Positions 7,359-18,000 of a stretch of 27,163 nt of DNA are shown piece after piece; position 1 is the first letter of the stretch; each line of letters begins with the position of its first letter. Origin of the DNA: a virus; IMG/VR virus record IMGVR_UViG_3300010885_091047, positions 1-27,163 of that record, one strand, 5' to 3'. The translations under genes and the position numbers were made by a program. The notes beneath the pieces were generated by a model, which saw only the letters and a program-made list of their open reading frames with translations, was not told where the DNA came from and ran no database searches.

Positions 7359-9221
7359 ATGGCCATAGATCCTAAAACGAATTTAACACAAATTAGACAA
7401 CGTCGTTATTTGGGGCGGGATTTTGATTCATTGCGAGCCACTTTATTGGACTATGCTCGACAATATTATCCTAATCAAATACAAGATTTTTCTGATGCGT
7501 CAGTAGGCGGTTTGTTTTTGGATCTTGCCGCTTATGTTGGCGACAACATGTCTTTTTATTTAGATCATTTATATGGTGAATTGAACTATGATACGGCGAC
7601 AGAAATAGACAGCATAGAAAGGGCTTTGATAAACGTTAACATACCAATTAACGGAGCCGCTCCGGCAACTGTCAGGACTACAATTTATATTGAAGTGCCA
7701 GTATTAAATCCAGATGATGTATTACCAGATGTTAATTTATTGCCTGTCATAAAAGAAGGAAGCATTTTTTCATCCAATTCTGGTGTTAAATTTACTTTAA
7801 TAGAAGATGTGTCATTCGCTATAAGTCCCACAGACGACGGTAATTATATTTTAAATCCTGATGCTCAAATGAGCATCGGCAAAGTGCGTTCTTCAGATGG
7901 TGCTGTATTGACTTATTTGTTGTCCTTGAGCGGTTTATGTGTTTCTGGACAAGAAATAAAAGAAATTTTTCAATTAGGTGGTTTTGTCCCATTTAGAAGA
8001 TTTACTTTGGGTAGCAGTAATGTTACGGAAATAATCAAAGTTTATGATGATTATGGGAACACATATTACGAAGTTGGTTCTTTGACTCACGATGTAGTTT
8101 ATAAAAATGTTCTAAATTCTTCTAGTGATAGCGCCTTAGTTAAAGATGGACTTAGGGTCATTCCTGCACCTTATAGATTTACAAAATCAAATTCTTTGAG
8201 CACAAGAGAAACCACAATTACGCTTGGTGGTGGGAATGCCAATACGCTGGAAGACGACATAATACCTGATCCTTCAGAATTTGCCATAGCCTTTCCCTAT
8301 TCCAAAACAATATCCAGAATACCTGTAAATCCAGAAAAATTATTAACAACTAATACTTTAGGAATTGCAGCCTCTGATACAAATTTAAATGTTATATATC
8401 GTAGTGGCGGAGGTTTATTTCACAATGTCTCACCAGGAACTATCAGAACAATAAATAACATAAATGTAGTTTTTCCGTTGAATCCAAGCAATTCTTCATC
8501 TTCTAAGGTAAAAAATAGTATTGAAATTTCCAACAATGAAAGGGCATCAGGAGGAGAAGATCCACTAACGATTGATGAATTAGTTGCTTTAATACCTGGT
8601 GTTAAGAATTCTCAAGAAAGAATAGTGACCAAAGAAGATTTGTTGGCTCGAGTATACACAATGCCTTCTAATTTTGGCAGGGTTTTTAGGGCATCTATAG
8701 CTTCTAATCCAAATAACCCCTTGGCTACGCAACTTTTTATTATTTCTAGGAATACTTCTCAAAAATTAGTAACATCGCCAGATACTCTAAAAAATAACAT
8801 AAAAAAATATCTAAATTCTTATAGAATGATATCAGATGCAATCGATATTTTAGATGCCCGGGTTGTTAACTTACAATTAAAATTTACTGTAGTTGTTGAC
8901 CCAGCTTTGAATAGGAGCACCGTGCTTGTGACTATATTAAATAAATTACAAGATCAATTTAATATAAAAAAGATGTATATAGACCAACCCATTGTCATTT
9001 CCAATGTAATTAATACAATTTTTACGGTTACTGGCGTCATAGCCGTTGATAATGTTCAATTTATCAATGTTTCTGGCTATATAAACAATAAGGAATACAG
9101 CGAAGTAACACACGACATACAGAATTACACAAGAAGACAGATGATTTTTCCGCCACCGGGAGGAATATTTGAAATTAGATACCCAGAAATTGATATAGTT
9201 GCGAAAGTAGTGAGTAACTAA
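7359..9221 (+). CDS. Baseplate wedge protein, gp6 / baseplate J-like
   Basis: A 620-residue homologue of T4 gp6 (about 660 residues), the dimeric wedge protein forming the inner baseplate ring. The N-terminus is the best evidence: RRYLGRDFDSLRATLLDYAR, then DFSDASVGGLFLDLAAYVGD and FYLDHLYGE. This is the shared opening of gp6 and baseplate J-like proteins, in which the acidic/aromatic helix precedes a helical core. The body is beta-rich, and residues about 420-480 contain ERIVTKEDLLARVYTMPSNF, another segment typical of the gp6 family ('...vT.eDy...v...p...g.v'). It follows gp25 by 23 bases. Its stop overlaps the next start as TAATG, so the two are likely co-translated. Confidence 0.88.
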   Translation: MAIDPKTNLTQIRQRRYLGRDFDSLRATLLDYARQYYPNQIQDFSDASVGGLFLDLAAYVGDNMSFYLDHLYGELNYDTATEIDSIERALINVNIPINGAAPATVRTTIYIEVPVLNPDDVLPDVNLLPVIKEGSIFSSNSGVKFTLIEDVSFAISPTDDGNYILNPDAQMSIGKVRSSDGAVLTYLLSLSGLCVSGQEIKEIFQLGGFVPFRRFTLGSSNVTEIIKVYDDYGNTYYEVGSLTHDVVYKNVLNSSSDSALVKDGLRVIPAPYRFTKSNSLSTRETTITLGGGNANTLEDDIIPDPSEFAIAFPYSKTISRIPVNPEKLLTTNTLGIAASDTNLNVIYRSGGGLFHNVSPGTIRTINNINVVFPLNPSNSSSSKVKNSIEISNNERASGGEDPLTIDELVALIPGVKNSQERIVTKEDLLARVYTMPSNFGRVFRASIASNPNNPLATQLFIISRNTSQKLVTSPDTLKNNIKKYLNSYRMISDAIDILDARVVNLQLKFTVVVDPALNRSTVLVTILNKLQDQFNIKKMYIDQPIVISNVINTIFTVTGVIAVDNVQFINVSGYINNKEYSEVTHDIQNYTRRQMIFPPPGGIFEIRYPEIDIVAKVVSN

Positions 9222-10732
9222 TGTTTCTTAAACTAAAAGTCGACAAAGACGCCTATATTACAAATAAATTTGTAGATAACATTCAGGCCAAAAATGGAAA
9301 TACAGGTTTGGCTGGTTCACTAGATTTATTTAAATTATATGGCATAACTCAATTGACAAGTGGGTCTATAAAAATACCACAAACTGAATTATCTAGAATT
9401 TTATTACATTTTAATTTAGAACCTTTAAGAAATTTATTTTCCACCAACAAAATAGACATATCTTCCAATAGCTTTAAATGTCACTTGAGTCTAAAAGACA
9501 TTTATGGCGGACAACCAACACCCAATAACTTTACATTAGATATATTTCCATTGTCAGCTTCTTTTGATGAAGGAATAGGCAAAGATGTTGCCTATTATGC
9601 TGATTTGGACAGATGTAATTTTTTATCTTCTTCTAAAGAAACAACTTGGTTTGGTGAAGGATGTTCATTAGCATGTTTTTCTTCAAGTTCCGGAGATTAC
9701 ATCACGAGTTCCATTACAATTCTTGATACCAAGGCTTCACAATTTTTCAAAACAGGCGAAGAAGACTTGTTGGTCGACGTCACCAGCATAATATCGGCAA
9801 CCTTAAAAAACGAGTTGCCGGATTCTGGATTTAGAATTTCATACAGTGACTCTATAGAAAATGATAATCACACTTATTTTGTAAAAAGATTTGGTAGTCT
9901 ACAGTCTTATGACGAAAGCAAACACCCTAGTTTGCTTGTTAGATTTGATGATTCTATTTTTGATGATACTTCCAATCTATATGTTGACTCGAATGCCAAT
10001 TTATTTTTATATAATTATGTTTATGGACAATTAGAAAATATTAACTCGGCTGGTCTTTTCATCACTGGTTCTAATTGTTTGTTATTGGAATTAAAAACAG
10101 AAGTCTCAGGAATTGGCAGTTATTCTTTATATTTTACAGGCTCTCAGTATGGATTTGGAAATAATTTAATTTCTGGAATTTATTATTCTCCTGTTTTTAT
10201 TTCCTCATCTGATGCTAATATAAAAATTAATTTATCTCAATCCGGTAGCGTCAAATTCACTCCAATCTGGGGCTCATTAGATGGGACTTTGTCCTATGTC
10301 ACTGGTAGCACCATCTCAGCAAAATCTCCGCAAAGAATTTCCAAAAGATTGAATTCTAGAAGATACATTGTTTCTGCAATAGCGACAAGTTCTGAATATA
10401 GCAATAATGAAGATGTAACTGTGAAGGTCAATATTTTTGACAACAATGATCCAATTATAATTGCAAAAAAAATGCCATTTTTATTGCCTGGAGCGGTACT
10501 TAGGGGTTCTCATTATGCAATTAGAGATGCTTCCACTAATGAATATGCTATACCGTTTGATATTGAATTTGGTTCTACTAAATTGTCTAGCGATTCAGAT
10601 GGAATGTATTTTAATTTCAACACATCAGCGTTGATGCCTTTGAGGACTTATGTTATAGACATAATGTTAAATGTCGATGGAATGCAACAAAAATATTTGA
10701 ATGCTTCTTCTGTGTTTAATATAAAGAAATAG
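9221..10732 (+). CDS. Baseplate/tail protein with a DNRLRE-like N-terminal domain
   Basis: A 503-residue probable virion protein. Residues 1-150 resemble the DNRLRE/CBM96-like beta-sandwich found in surface proteins: DAYITNKFV opening, a GNTGLAGSLDL loop, SRILLHFNLEPL (the conserved 'sRaLlrFdl' strand), then LDIFPLSASFDEGIGKDV. A lone Trp-x-x-Gly (TTWFGEG) comes later, where the family has 'W.eG'. Residues 200-500 are Ser/Gly-rich beta-structure ending in a strand-rich domain (VTVKVNIFDNNDPIIIAKK). It sits between gp6 and the giant LamG protein and begins one base inside the gp6 stop. In T4 this place would be gp7, but I see no gp7 similarity. It may be a decoration or receptor-binding adaptor. 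The domain call is by pattern only. Confidence 0.6.
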   Translation: MFLKLKVDKDAYITNKFVDNIQAKNGNTGLAGSLDLFKLYGITQLTSGSIKIPQTELSRILLHFNLEPLRNLFSTNKIDISSNSFKCHLSLKDIYGGQPTPNNFTLDIFPLSASFDEGIGKDVAYYADLDRCNFLSSSKETTWFGEGCSLACFSSSSGDYITSSITILDTKASQFFKTGEEDLLVDVTSIISATLKNELPDSGFRISYSDSIENDNHTYFVKRFGSLQSYDESKHPSLLVRFDDSIFDDTSNLYVDSNANLFLYNYVYGQLENINSAGLFITGSNCLLLELKTEVSGIGSYSLYFTGSQYGFGNNLISGIYYSPVFISSSDANIKINLSQSGSVKFTPIWGSLDGTLSYVTGSTISAKSPQRISKRLNSRRYIVSAIATSSEYSNNEDVTVKVNIFDNNDPIIIAKKMPFLLPGAVLRGSHYAIRDASTNEYAIPFDIEFGSTKLSSDSDGMYFNFNTSALMPLRTYVIDIMLNVDGMQQKYLNASSVFNIKK

Positions 10733-10737
10733 TAATC

Positions 10738-13700
10738 ATGGCCACAAAAAATAATTCCCCTTATATTCCATCTTTTTTAAAGGCCTCGCTGTCTGACTCG
10801 AGACCACAACAATTAACTTTTCAAGACATAAATGGCAGCGATCCTACAAATTTATCCAGCACAGCTTCTTTCAAATATGAACCGATAGACTATCCATTAA
10901 AAAATACTCAACAATTAAATGTTGATTGGAAAAATTTTTCTAACCACACCTTTTTTTCCTCAGCTGAAGTAAAAACCAATGTGGCATTTGATCAGATTAT
11001 CAATGGATATCCTTTTGATGGCACAAAAAAAGAAATAGAAAAATTTTTTGATGGAATTAGCGGTTTTGAAAAATGGGTATTTGATAGATTTCCAATCTTT
11101 GGAGGACAATTACATTTTTCTGGAACTCAAGTAAATGAAGATCCACTCAATGGATATAACGAAAAATTGGGCACCTGGATAGAAGTTAAAGACAAAGCCG
11201 GTTGGTTATATCCAGATTTATCTAAAAACAAAAGTGGAAATTCTATTTTAAATCCACCTAAAAATAAGTCTTTTACGATAGAAGCACATGTATTTTTGCC
11301 CAATCAAATTAATGATAGACAAGTAATACTACAAAAAATGTCCCCTGATCTATTGCAAGGATTTACTTTGCATATCGAACCTTCTGTCACTGATTCTGTC
11401 ATTTGTACCTTTAGTTTTATCTCAGGCTCGGTTGCTAATTTTGTTAGTGCACCATTAAAAAAGGGTAATTTCAGCCATATTTGTGTGTCTTTGAGCAGGG
11501 AATTATCAGACAATTATTTATATTTTTTTGTTAATGAAAAATTAATATCACAAAGTAAAAAGACAAAAAATTTTGGAGAATTTACTGACAATTCTAGTCT
11601 AACGATAGGATCCGGATCTTCTTTTTATATCGATAATTTATTTGTTTTACCAACACAAACACTAAGTGGAACATTGGATGAATTTAGAATATTTCATTCA
11701 TTCAGGTCTACATTGCAACAACAAATATACGCATCGAAAGGCTTATATGCATCGCCGGATACCCTAAAATTATATTTTAGGTTCAATGAACCTCCTACAG
11801 CTTTGTCTTCTTCTCCGCTTGATCAAGTAAATTCCATAGTCTTGGACAGTTCTGGCAATTCGCTTCATTCCTTGATCTATAATTTTGATACTTCTTTAAG
11901 ACTTTCTTCTGAAAAAGATGCTTTAAATCCAATGATACATGAAAAGTCAGATTTTAAAAAAATACTTTTCCCATATAATCCTCAGGTCATTAGTCTCAAT
12001 GAAGAATTATTATCTTCAGCTAGCATCTATGATCAGAACAACCCCAATACCATTACCAAACTAATACCCAGACATTACTTTAGAGAAGGAGCACTAGAAG
12101 AAGGATTTTCTAATAACAAAATAGAAGGATCCATCGGAAATGCTTACGGAGGAACAGGAATTCCAGGACAGGGAGAATTAGGATCCACACAGGTAATGCT
12201 AACATTTCTCTATATTTGGGCCAAATTTTTTGATGAAATCAAAATGTTTGTCGATGCCTTTAAAAATCTTAAACATGTGGATTATTATAATAATGAAACT
12301 ATTCCTACTAATTTTTTATTTGATTTGATAAGAAGCTATGGCTTCTATCTGCCTCCATTTTTTAATAGTTCAAATGTCAAACAATATGTCGATGGAGAAG
12401 ATGTCAATGGCATTAGTATAGGCGATTATGCCTTGAAAGAAATTCAAGGACAGCTGTTGAGAAGAATTTTAATTAATATGCCTGATATCGTGATGTCAAA
12501 AGGCACACAGCATAGCATAAGATCATTTTTAAAATCTGCTGGCATAGATCCAGATAACAGCATGAGAATTAGAGAATTTGGAGGTCCTTCTGTTAGACAT
12601 CTTAATATAAATAGAGAAAGTAGAACAGAACCAATAGGTATCGTAAAATTCAATAATTTTTCTTTAGCTTCTACTCCATTTTTATCAGCCTCCAGAACAG
12701 AGCCTGGATATCCTTATCCTGCAGGAAATTTTATTTCTGGTATTTCTAACAATCCGAATGATGGATTGTTAACTTCAGGCTCCTGGACACTTGAAGGATC
12801 TTATCGATATATTCCATCCGTACAAGGAGAATCACATTCTTTGGCCAGATTAGAAGTAACTGGTTCGTCACCCACAGCTAACCCAGGTGTTATTTTAAAT
12901 TTATTCAACTCTGGTTCTTTATATGCTTATATAAGGCCTGGCATGGCTTCAAATTCACCAATTCTTAAATTAAATTTACCTAAGGCCAATATTTTGAATG
13001 GAGAAAGATGGAGTGTTTCTGTCGGTTGTTATAGAAATGACTCGATCAATAGTGAAATATCTTCCTCTTATTTTCTAAGAGCTGCAACTCATAATGCTGG
13101 TGAAATAAACAAAATTTACATGACGTCTTCTTATTTTAATGAAACACCATCTAGCGAAAAAAATGCTTTTAAAACCTTAGACTCTTTAAATAATGCTTCT
13201 GGTTCTAGATTGTCAATAGGAAATCTAGATATACCACAAGGAATATTTGGTTATTTGTATCTAAATGATTCTTTGGAGGTGGGAGATGAAGGTAGAACAA
13301 CTAAATTTAATGGAAGTGTAAACAACATTAGATTTTGGTCAAAAGGACTAACAGAAGATGAATGGAAAGAACATGTTAGAAATTATAAATCCTTTGGTGT
13401 AGAAGACCCATTGACAAATTACAATTATGTCACCAGCAAAGAAGGGTCTTTTGAAAGATTAAGACTCGATTCTTTTAAAACACAAAATCAAAAATTTGCT
13501 GATGAAAATGGAGATATATTATTTTTAGATTTTAGCGAAAATAATTTCCATTTAAATGGCCGCGGATTTAATGCTTCCAATAGAGTCATTGGAGGAGACT
13601 TGATAGATTATACTTATATTTCTCCGTATTTTGATGAGTATTCTTCAAGTGAAAAAATAAGAATTAGGAGCTTTCAAAATGAAGACTATATCAAAGATTC

Positions 13701-14184
13701 TCCATGGGCTTCATTAGCACCCGTTTATGAAATTCCGCCAACTGAAATACCACTAGATGATCCTCGATTATCCATCGAATTTTCTTTAATAGACTCTCTA
13801 AACAAAGACATTATTTGCATGTTTTCTAATTTGAACGCCATGTCAACAGCTATAGGCAACCCGGAACTTCTATATTCTTACGATTATCCGAATTTAGAAA
13901 AATTAAGGGAAGTCTATTTTAACAGAATAAAAGAAAAATTAAATTTTAGAGGATTTTTTGAATTTTATGAATGGTTCGATTTGTCCATCAGTACTTTTAT
14001 TGAACAGCTTGTGCCAAGAAAAACAAAATTCAAAGGCACTAATTTTATTATAGAATCACACATGCTGGAAAGGCACAAAATAGAATATCAATCCAGTGAA
14101 ATATATTTAGGAGATTCCAATAGAAGCAGAATAAGGGATGTGTTATTGGTTCAACAAGTTGTAGGAAGCATACACAAATTTTGA
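10738..14184 (+). CDS. Giant baseplate/tail protein with two LamG-like domains (gp7-like position)
   Basis: A 1148-residue structural protein. Residues about 172-350 form a concanavalin A/LamG-like beta-sandwich: KSFTIEAHVFLP, FTLHIEP, FSHICVSLSR, YLYFFVNEKLI, LSGTLDEFRIFHSFRS. A second copy spans about 675-885 (SGSWTLEGSYRYIP, GERWSVSVGCYR, GSVNNIRFWSKGLTEDEW). Between them, at about 500-620, lies LLRRILINMPDIVMSKGTQH, then IRSFLKSAGI and MRIREFGG. As I recall, this 'LL..lP.i...KGT..si...l..fGi....lrirEyGG' block recurs in large phage tail proteins. The size and position after gp6 recall T4 gp7 (1032 residues), but the LamG sandwiches suggest carbohydrate binding as well. The C-terminus (about 1030-1148) is helical and acidic/basic. 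The reading frame is intact throughout. Confidence 0.7.
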   Translation: MATKNNSPYIPSFLKASLSDSRPQQLTFQDINGSDPTNLSSTASFKYEPIDYPLKNTQQLNVDWKNFSNHTFFSSAEVKTNVAFDQIINGYPFDGTKKEIEKFFDGISGFEKWVFDRFPIFGGQLHFSGTQVNEDPLNGYNEKLGTWIEVKDKAGWLYPDLSKNKSGNSILNPPKNKSFTIEAHVFLPNQINDRQVILQKMSPDLLQGFTLHIEPSVTDSVICTFSFISGSVANFVSAPLKKGNFSHICVSLSRELSDNYLYFFVNEKLISQSKKTKNFGEFTDNSSLTIGSGSSFYIDNLFVLPTQTLSGTLDEFRIFHSFRSTLQQQIYASKGLYASPDTLKLYFRFNEPPTALSSSPLDQVNSIVLDSSGNSLHSLIYNFDTSLRLSSEKDALNPMIHEKSDFKKILFPYNPQVISLNEELLSSASIYDQNNPNTITKLIPRHYFREGALEEGFSNNKIEGSIGNAYGGTGIPGQGELGSTQVMLTFLYIWAKFFDEIKMFVDAFKNLKHVDYYNNETIPTNFLFDLIRSYGFYLPPFFNSSNVKQYVDGEDVNGISIGDYALKEIQGQLLRRILINMPDIVMSKGTQHSIRSFLKSAGIDPDNSMRIREFGGPSVRHLNINRESRTEPIGIVKFNNFSLASTPFLSASRTEPGYPYPAGNFISGISNNPNDGLLTSGSWTLEGSYRYIPSVQGESHSLARLEVTGSSPTANPGVILNLFNSGSLYAYIRPGMASNSPILKLNLPKANILNGERWSVSVGCYRNDSINSEISSSYFLRAATHNAGEINKIYMTSSYFNETPSSEKNAFKTLDSLNNASGSRLSIGNLDIPQGIFGYLYLNDSLEVGDEGRTTKFNGSVNNIRFWSKGLTEDEWKEHVRNYKSFGVEDPLTNYNYVTSKEGSFERLRLDSFKTQNQKFADENGDILFLDFSENNFHLNGRGFNASNRVIGGDLIDYTYISPYFDEYSSSEKIRIRSFQNEDYIKDSPWASLAPVYEIPPTEIPLDDPRLSIEFSLIDSLNKDIICMFSNLNAMSTAIGNPELLYSYDYPNLEKLREVYFNRIKEKLNFRGFFEFYEWFDLSISTFIEQLVPRKTKFKGTNFIIESHMLERHKIEYQSSEIYLGDSNRSRIRDVLLVQQVVGSIHKF

Positions 14185-14196
14185 TGTAATAATTTT

Positions 14197-15078
14197 ATGA
14201 GCTTTAACAAAAATAATTTTTATTCTTCTATACAACAATATGAGATTGGTAATCTACATGTTTTTGATGAAGGTCCACAAATTGTAAAAACGTCCTTAAT
14301 TATTAATTCTTCTAGCATTTCCACCTCTGCCATAGATGCCTTTAGACAAGGCGTTGAAATTACCCAAGAAAAATATATAAATGGTCTTGTAAAAATTTAC
14401 GCGGGCACGCCTGGACACATTATAAAACCCTTGAGTTTTGGTATCAATAATTTGGATATAATTTCTCAAAATTCTTATATAGAAATAGAATATTTTAATC
14501 CAATAGATTATTTGAAAGCACAAGAGCCCGGAAAAAAATTAAAAAAAGTAATAACTTTTCCAATCATAACTAGCGATTCAAATCAGCAAGAAAATTATGT
14601 CTTAAATGGCATCATCGAGCCTTTGACAATCAGACCTGTCATTTCCTTCTTTTCCATAGAATTTCCATTTGAATCTCATGGAGTTCGTGGAAGCATGATG
14701 GGAGGAAATTTGGACCCCCGCTTCGCCAGCGGAGATCAAATTTTAACTATTGACTATTATAAAAATAAAATTAATAGAAGTTATTATCTTGATGCTTTCG
14801 AAACTTTAACCCCTGGTTCAACAAAAGTTCCATTACAGACCGGTTATGTAAATGAAAATTTCAATTACGTCGATTCTTGTGACGATACCATCGTATACCT
14901 AAATGCAATTGGCATAACAGCTACAACACACGGACAAGACATGGTAGATGTTTTTACTGTGATGACAGGAACCACAGGAGCATATATACCACCAGGAAAA
15001 AAATCAGGCGTTGCAGGTTTTGTGTATAATACGGCTTATGGCACTGACTCCATTGCTTTCGGGGGCCTAACTTACTGA
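14197..15078 (+). CDS. Tail/baseplate structural protein of unknown family
   Basis: A 293-residue protein with no catalytic motif I can recognise. The sequence is beta-rich with an aromatic N-terminus (NNFYSSIQQYEIGNLHVFDE). A mid-protein block (VISFFSIEFPFESHGVRGSM, then MGGNLDPRFASGDQI) has many Gly/Pro/Phe turns. The C-terminus ends in a Gly/Ser-rich, strand-like tail (GVAGFVYNTAYGTDSIAFGG). It lies between two very large tail genes, all on one strand. It starts 12 bases after the previous stop without a visible ribosome binding site, and its stop shares a base with the next start (TGATG). That context makes a virion protein the most likely call. A connector between the LamG protein and the nidogen-like protein is possible but unproven. 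Confidence 0.6.
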   Translation: MSFNKNNFYSSIQQYEIGNLHVFDEGPQIVKTSLIINSSSISTSAIDAFRQGVEITQEKYINGLVKIYAGTPGHIIKPLSFGINNLDIISQNSYIEIEYFNPIDYLKAQEPGKKLKKVITFPIITSDSNQQENYVLNGIIEPLTIRPVISFFSIEFPFESHGVRGSMMGGNLDPRFASGDQILTIDYYKNKINRSYYLDAFETLTPGSTKVPLQTGYVNENFNYVDSCDDTIVYLNAIGITATTHGQDMVDVFTVMTGTTGAYIPPGKKSGVAGFVYNTAYGTDSIAFGGLTY

Positions 15079-18000
15079 TGCTATCATCTTCAAGAAAATT
15101 AAAAAAATATCAACCTGAAAAAAACCTAGATAATTACGTAGCTTCTATCCGTAATTTGAACGGAATCTATCCTAAATCCATACCGGATTCTAATTTTCAA
15201 GGGACTAATTATTTGGTTAGCGGTGGCCCAGATTTTATAACTTTGACTTATACTGAAAGCAAAAAAATACCAATAGGTTTTGATATAAAAATAAATGGTA
15301 AAAAATATAAAAATTTTACTGCTTCCTTGAATGGATGGATCATACTTCATGACATCAATTCCATAAATGAAACTGCAGCGCAAGATATACTCGAGTTGAC
15401 CAAGGGGCATATAACTATGCCACCAGCTCTCCCTGGATTTGTATACGATACGCCTGATCTAACAGCAAATGATACAATTTTAGATCAATTTTTGAATTAT
15501 GATCATATACTTTTGGCACCTTGGTTTGATTCAAGCTATCCAATTTATGATGGATTTGAATCATTTAAAAATGGAAACTTATATGATTGGACTTTGAATA
15601 CTCCTGAAAAATATCAGGCAGTACGAATGGGAGCCGATCCTGGAAATTACCCTTTTGATAATGTCGACCATGGACTCAGGTATACAAATGTCTATGACGA
15701 CAAAAAAGGAAATTGCTTGTTGGTCAGGTGGACAGTTTCACAAGAAGGATTTAAAAATAAATTAAAGTTTGAAATAGCTCTATATGAAAGTGGTCGAATA
15801 GAATACAGATATTGGCCATTAATTGATACTTTTGTGCCCTCAAATTATCCACAAAATTTTATTAATTCCACAGCCACGTGCGGAATATTTTGGTCCGGTG
15901 CAAACATAGGCACAAATAAATTTAGAGATTTTTCCACTCTTTTGAGCTATAAAAGAGATAAAAGAAAAATATTAGAACTAGGAGCCACAACCTACGATTC
16001 TGGATTTTCAGAGGCCATACCGTCTCCACATGGTCCAAATTTTCTAGCAAATAAACCTTACACTCATCAATTAAACGAAATATATTGGCCAAAAAATGGT
16101 GCCGTTATAACTTTCTCTCCTCCCGTAAATTCTGCCAAATTTCTTACTCGTAAGGTGATAGGAGACATATCATCGACCCGGGAAATAGTTAGACAACCTG
16201 GTCTTTTTGATGATAGAAAAGCATTTAATTTTCAAAAACCAGGAAATGGTGGTCGTGCGCACATGCCATCAACATTACCATCAAGATTAAATGGAGATTC
16301 AGGAGATGTTGATATATCCTTAAGACAACAATTGTTTACTAGCGGCAGCATACAAGTAACATCAAGTAGCTTCACCAATGCTACGATAGATGGGTTTTTA
16401 TTGGCTTTGGATGCAAAAGAAAAATTATATTTATCTGTAGATCGATCTTTCAATGAATTTGAACGTGATTATCAGCCCATAAATTCCAATTCTGATTTTT
16501 ATGCTACAGGATCAGCCATACCGGGATTTACATCGCCACTCAAGTCCAAAACGCAATTTAATTTTTCCTTGCCAGTCACAAAAAAAATAGACATGCCAGA
16601 ATCGCAATCAGCCATGTACTATTATGATTCTATTAAAAAAACCTGGGCAATGGTGGCACCTCAAGACGTCGCAGATCCGCAGAATTGGAGAAGTGACATG
16701 AAATATCCTGGGGTTAGATTATACGAAATAACAGAGACCTCTCGAGGATTTGATGCCGTAGGAAGAAAAATAGTCTCGGGATCCGGAAAAATAGGATATC
16801 CGGCCGGATCTTTATCAAAGGTTGGATTTATCTCAGGTGAAATAGGTCAGGTTATAGCCGGCAATAGCAAAGATGATATTGGCAATATATTTTCTAATTT
16901 GCAAGAAAAAACAACGATTGGTTATGCAAATAGCATAACAGACAATCAACACTATTATCCATCTTCCTCCCAAATGATATCTTTTCCCACAGACTATCCT
17001 TTTTTAATAGAAAAAATAATCGTAGAACTACCAGTTGAAATTGGAAATAATTGGTTTCAAGATTTAACCAGATTCTATAGGCCTTATGCGCATTCTTTGA
17101 ATAAGCTTTTGACAGGCGAACAAGCCGGACCTCTTGATTTTGGTGGACCCGGTGTAACATTTTCCATTATGTGTGCTAGAAAAATTTCTAAAGATGCTTC
17201 GTATGTTGACTTAATAGCATCCGGCACCATTACACATGAATTTGATGATATTTCTCAACCCATCCTAAGATATCCTAAAAAATGGTACGATCTTTCGCCA
17301 TCCGGATTTAGGTCTTTTTCCAATCCAACAACAGTCATCAGTAGCTCAATCAGACCGCCAGATTTATCTTGTTATAGCGGTAGCATAAGACTGGAAATGG
17401 AAGCATCTGTTTCTAGCGGAGTTATGATAGCAAGAGAAGACAGGTCTCCTAGCTTACAATCCATAGATCATATTAACAGCAATAGAAAAAGATTCATTGA
17501 TGTATTGACAACTGAAAAATTAAATTTATTTGACAAATCAACCTTTATTCAAGGAAATCAGGTTGGCGATGGTTATTTGCCGACCGACAATCCCGACTAT
17601 GATGACGAAATACAAATAGAAAATTATAATGCAAGGCACCCGTGGTTTTATTTGCAACAATTGAGCCCATTATCACGAGGTTCTTCAAATTTGGAATTTA
17701 ATGGAAATTCTAGCGTAGGTTCTTCCTTTGTGGTGCCATCAACAAATGTTGTAAAAAATCCATTATATTTATCGCCTAGTAGCTCCTTAGATCCTTCTTA
17801 TAAGGACATCATAGATTCTCCTAATTTTAGCGGCATGATTTATAATCTATTAACAAATTTTACTTCCAAGCCTTCACCCTATCTTATTATGCCAGGAGAC
17901 AAAATTACTTTATCTGTGTCTAAAACTCGGCCAACTATTTTTCAAAGCGAGTATATTGCTGGAAATATATTTACTGGGGAAGTCTATGGAAATTATCAAC

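Noticed and set aside
12606-12613. TATAAATA, the T4 late-promoter -10 sequence
   Set aside because: It occurs inside the LamG gene in a very AT-rich stretch with no gene starting nearby, so chance is enough to explain it.
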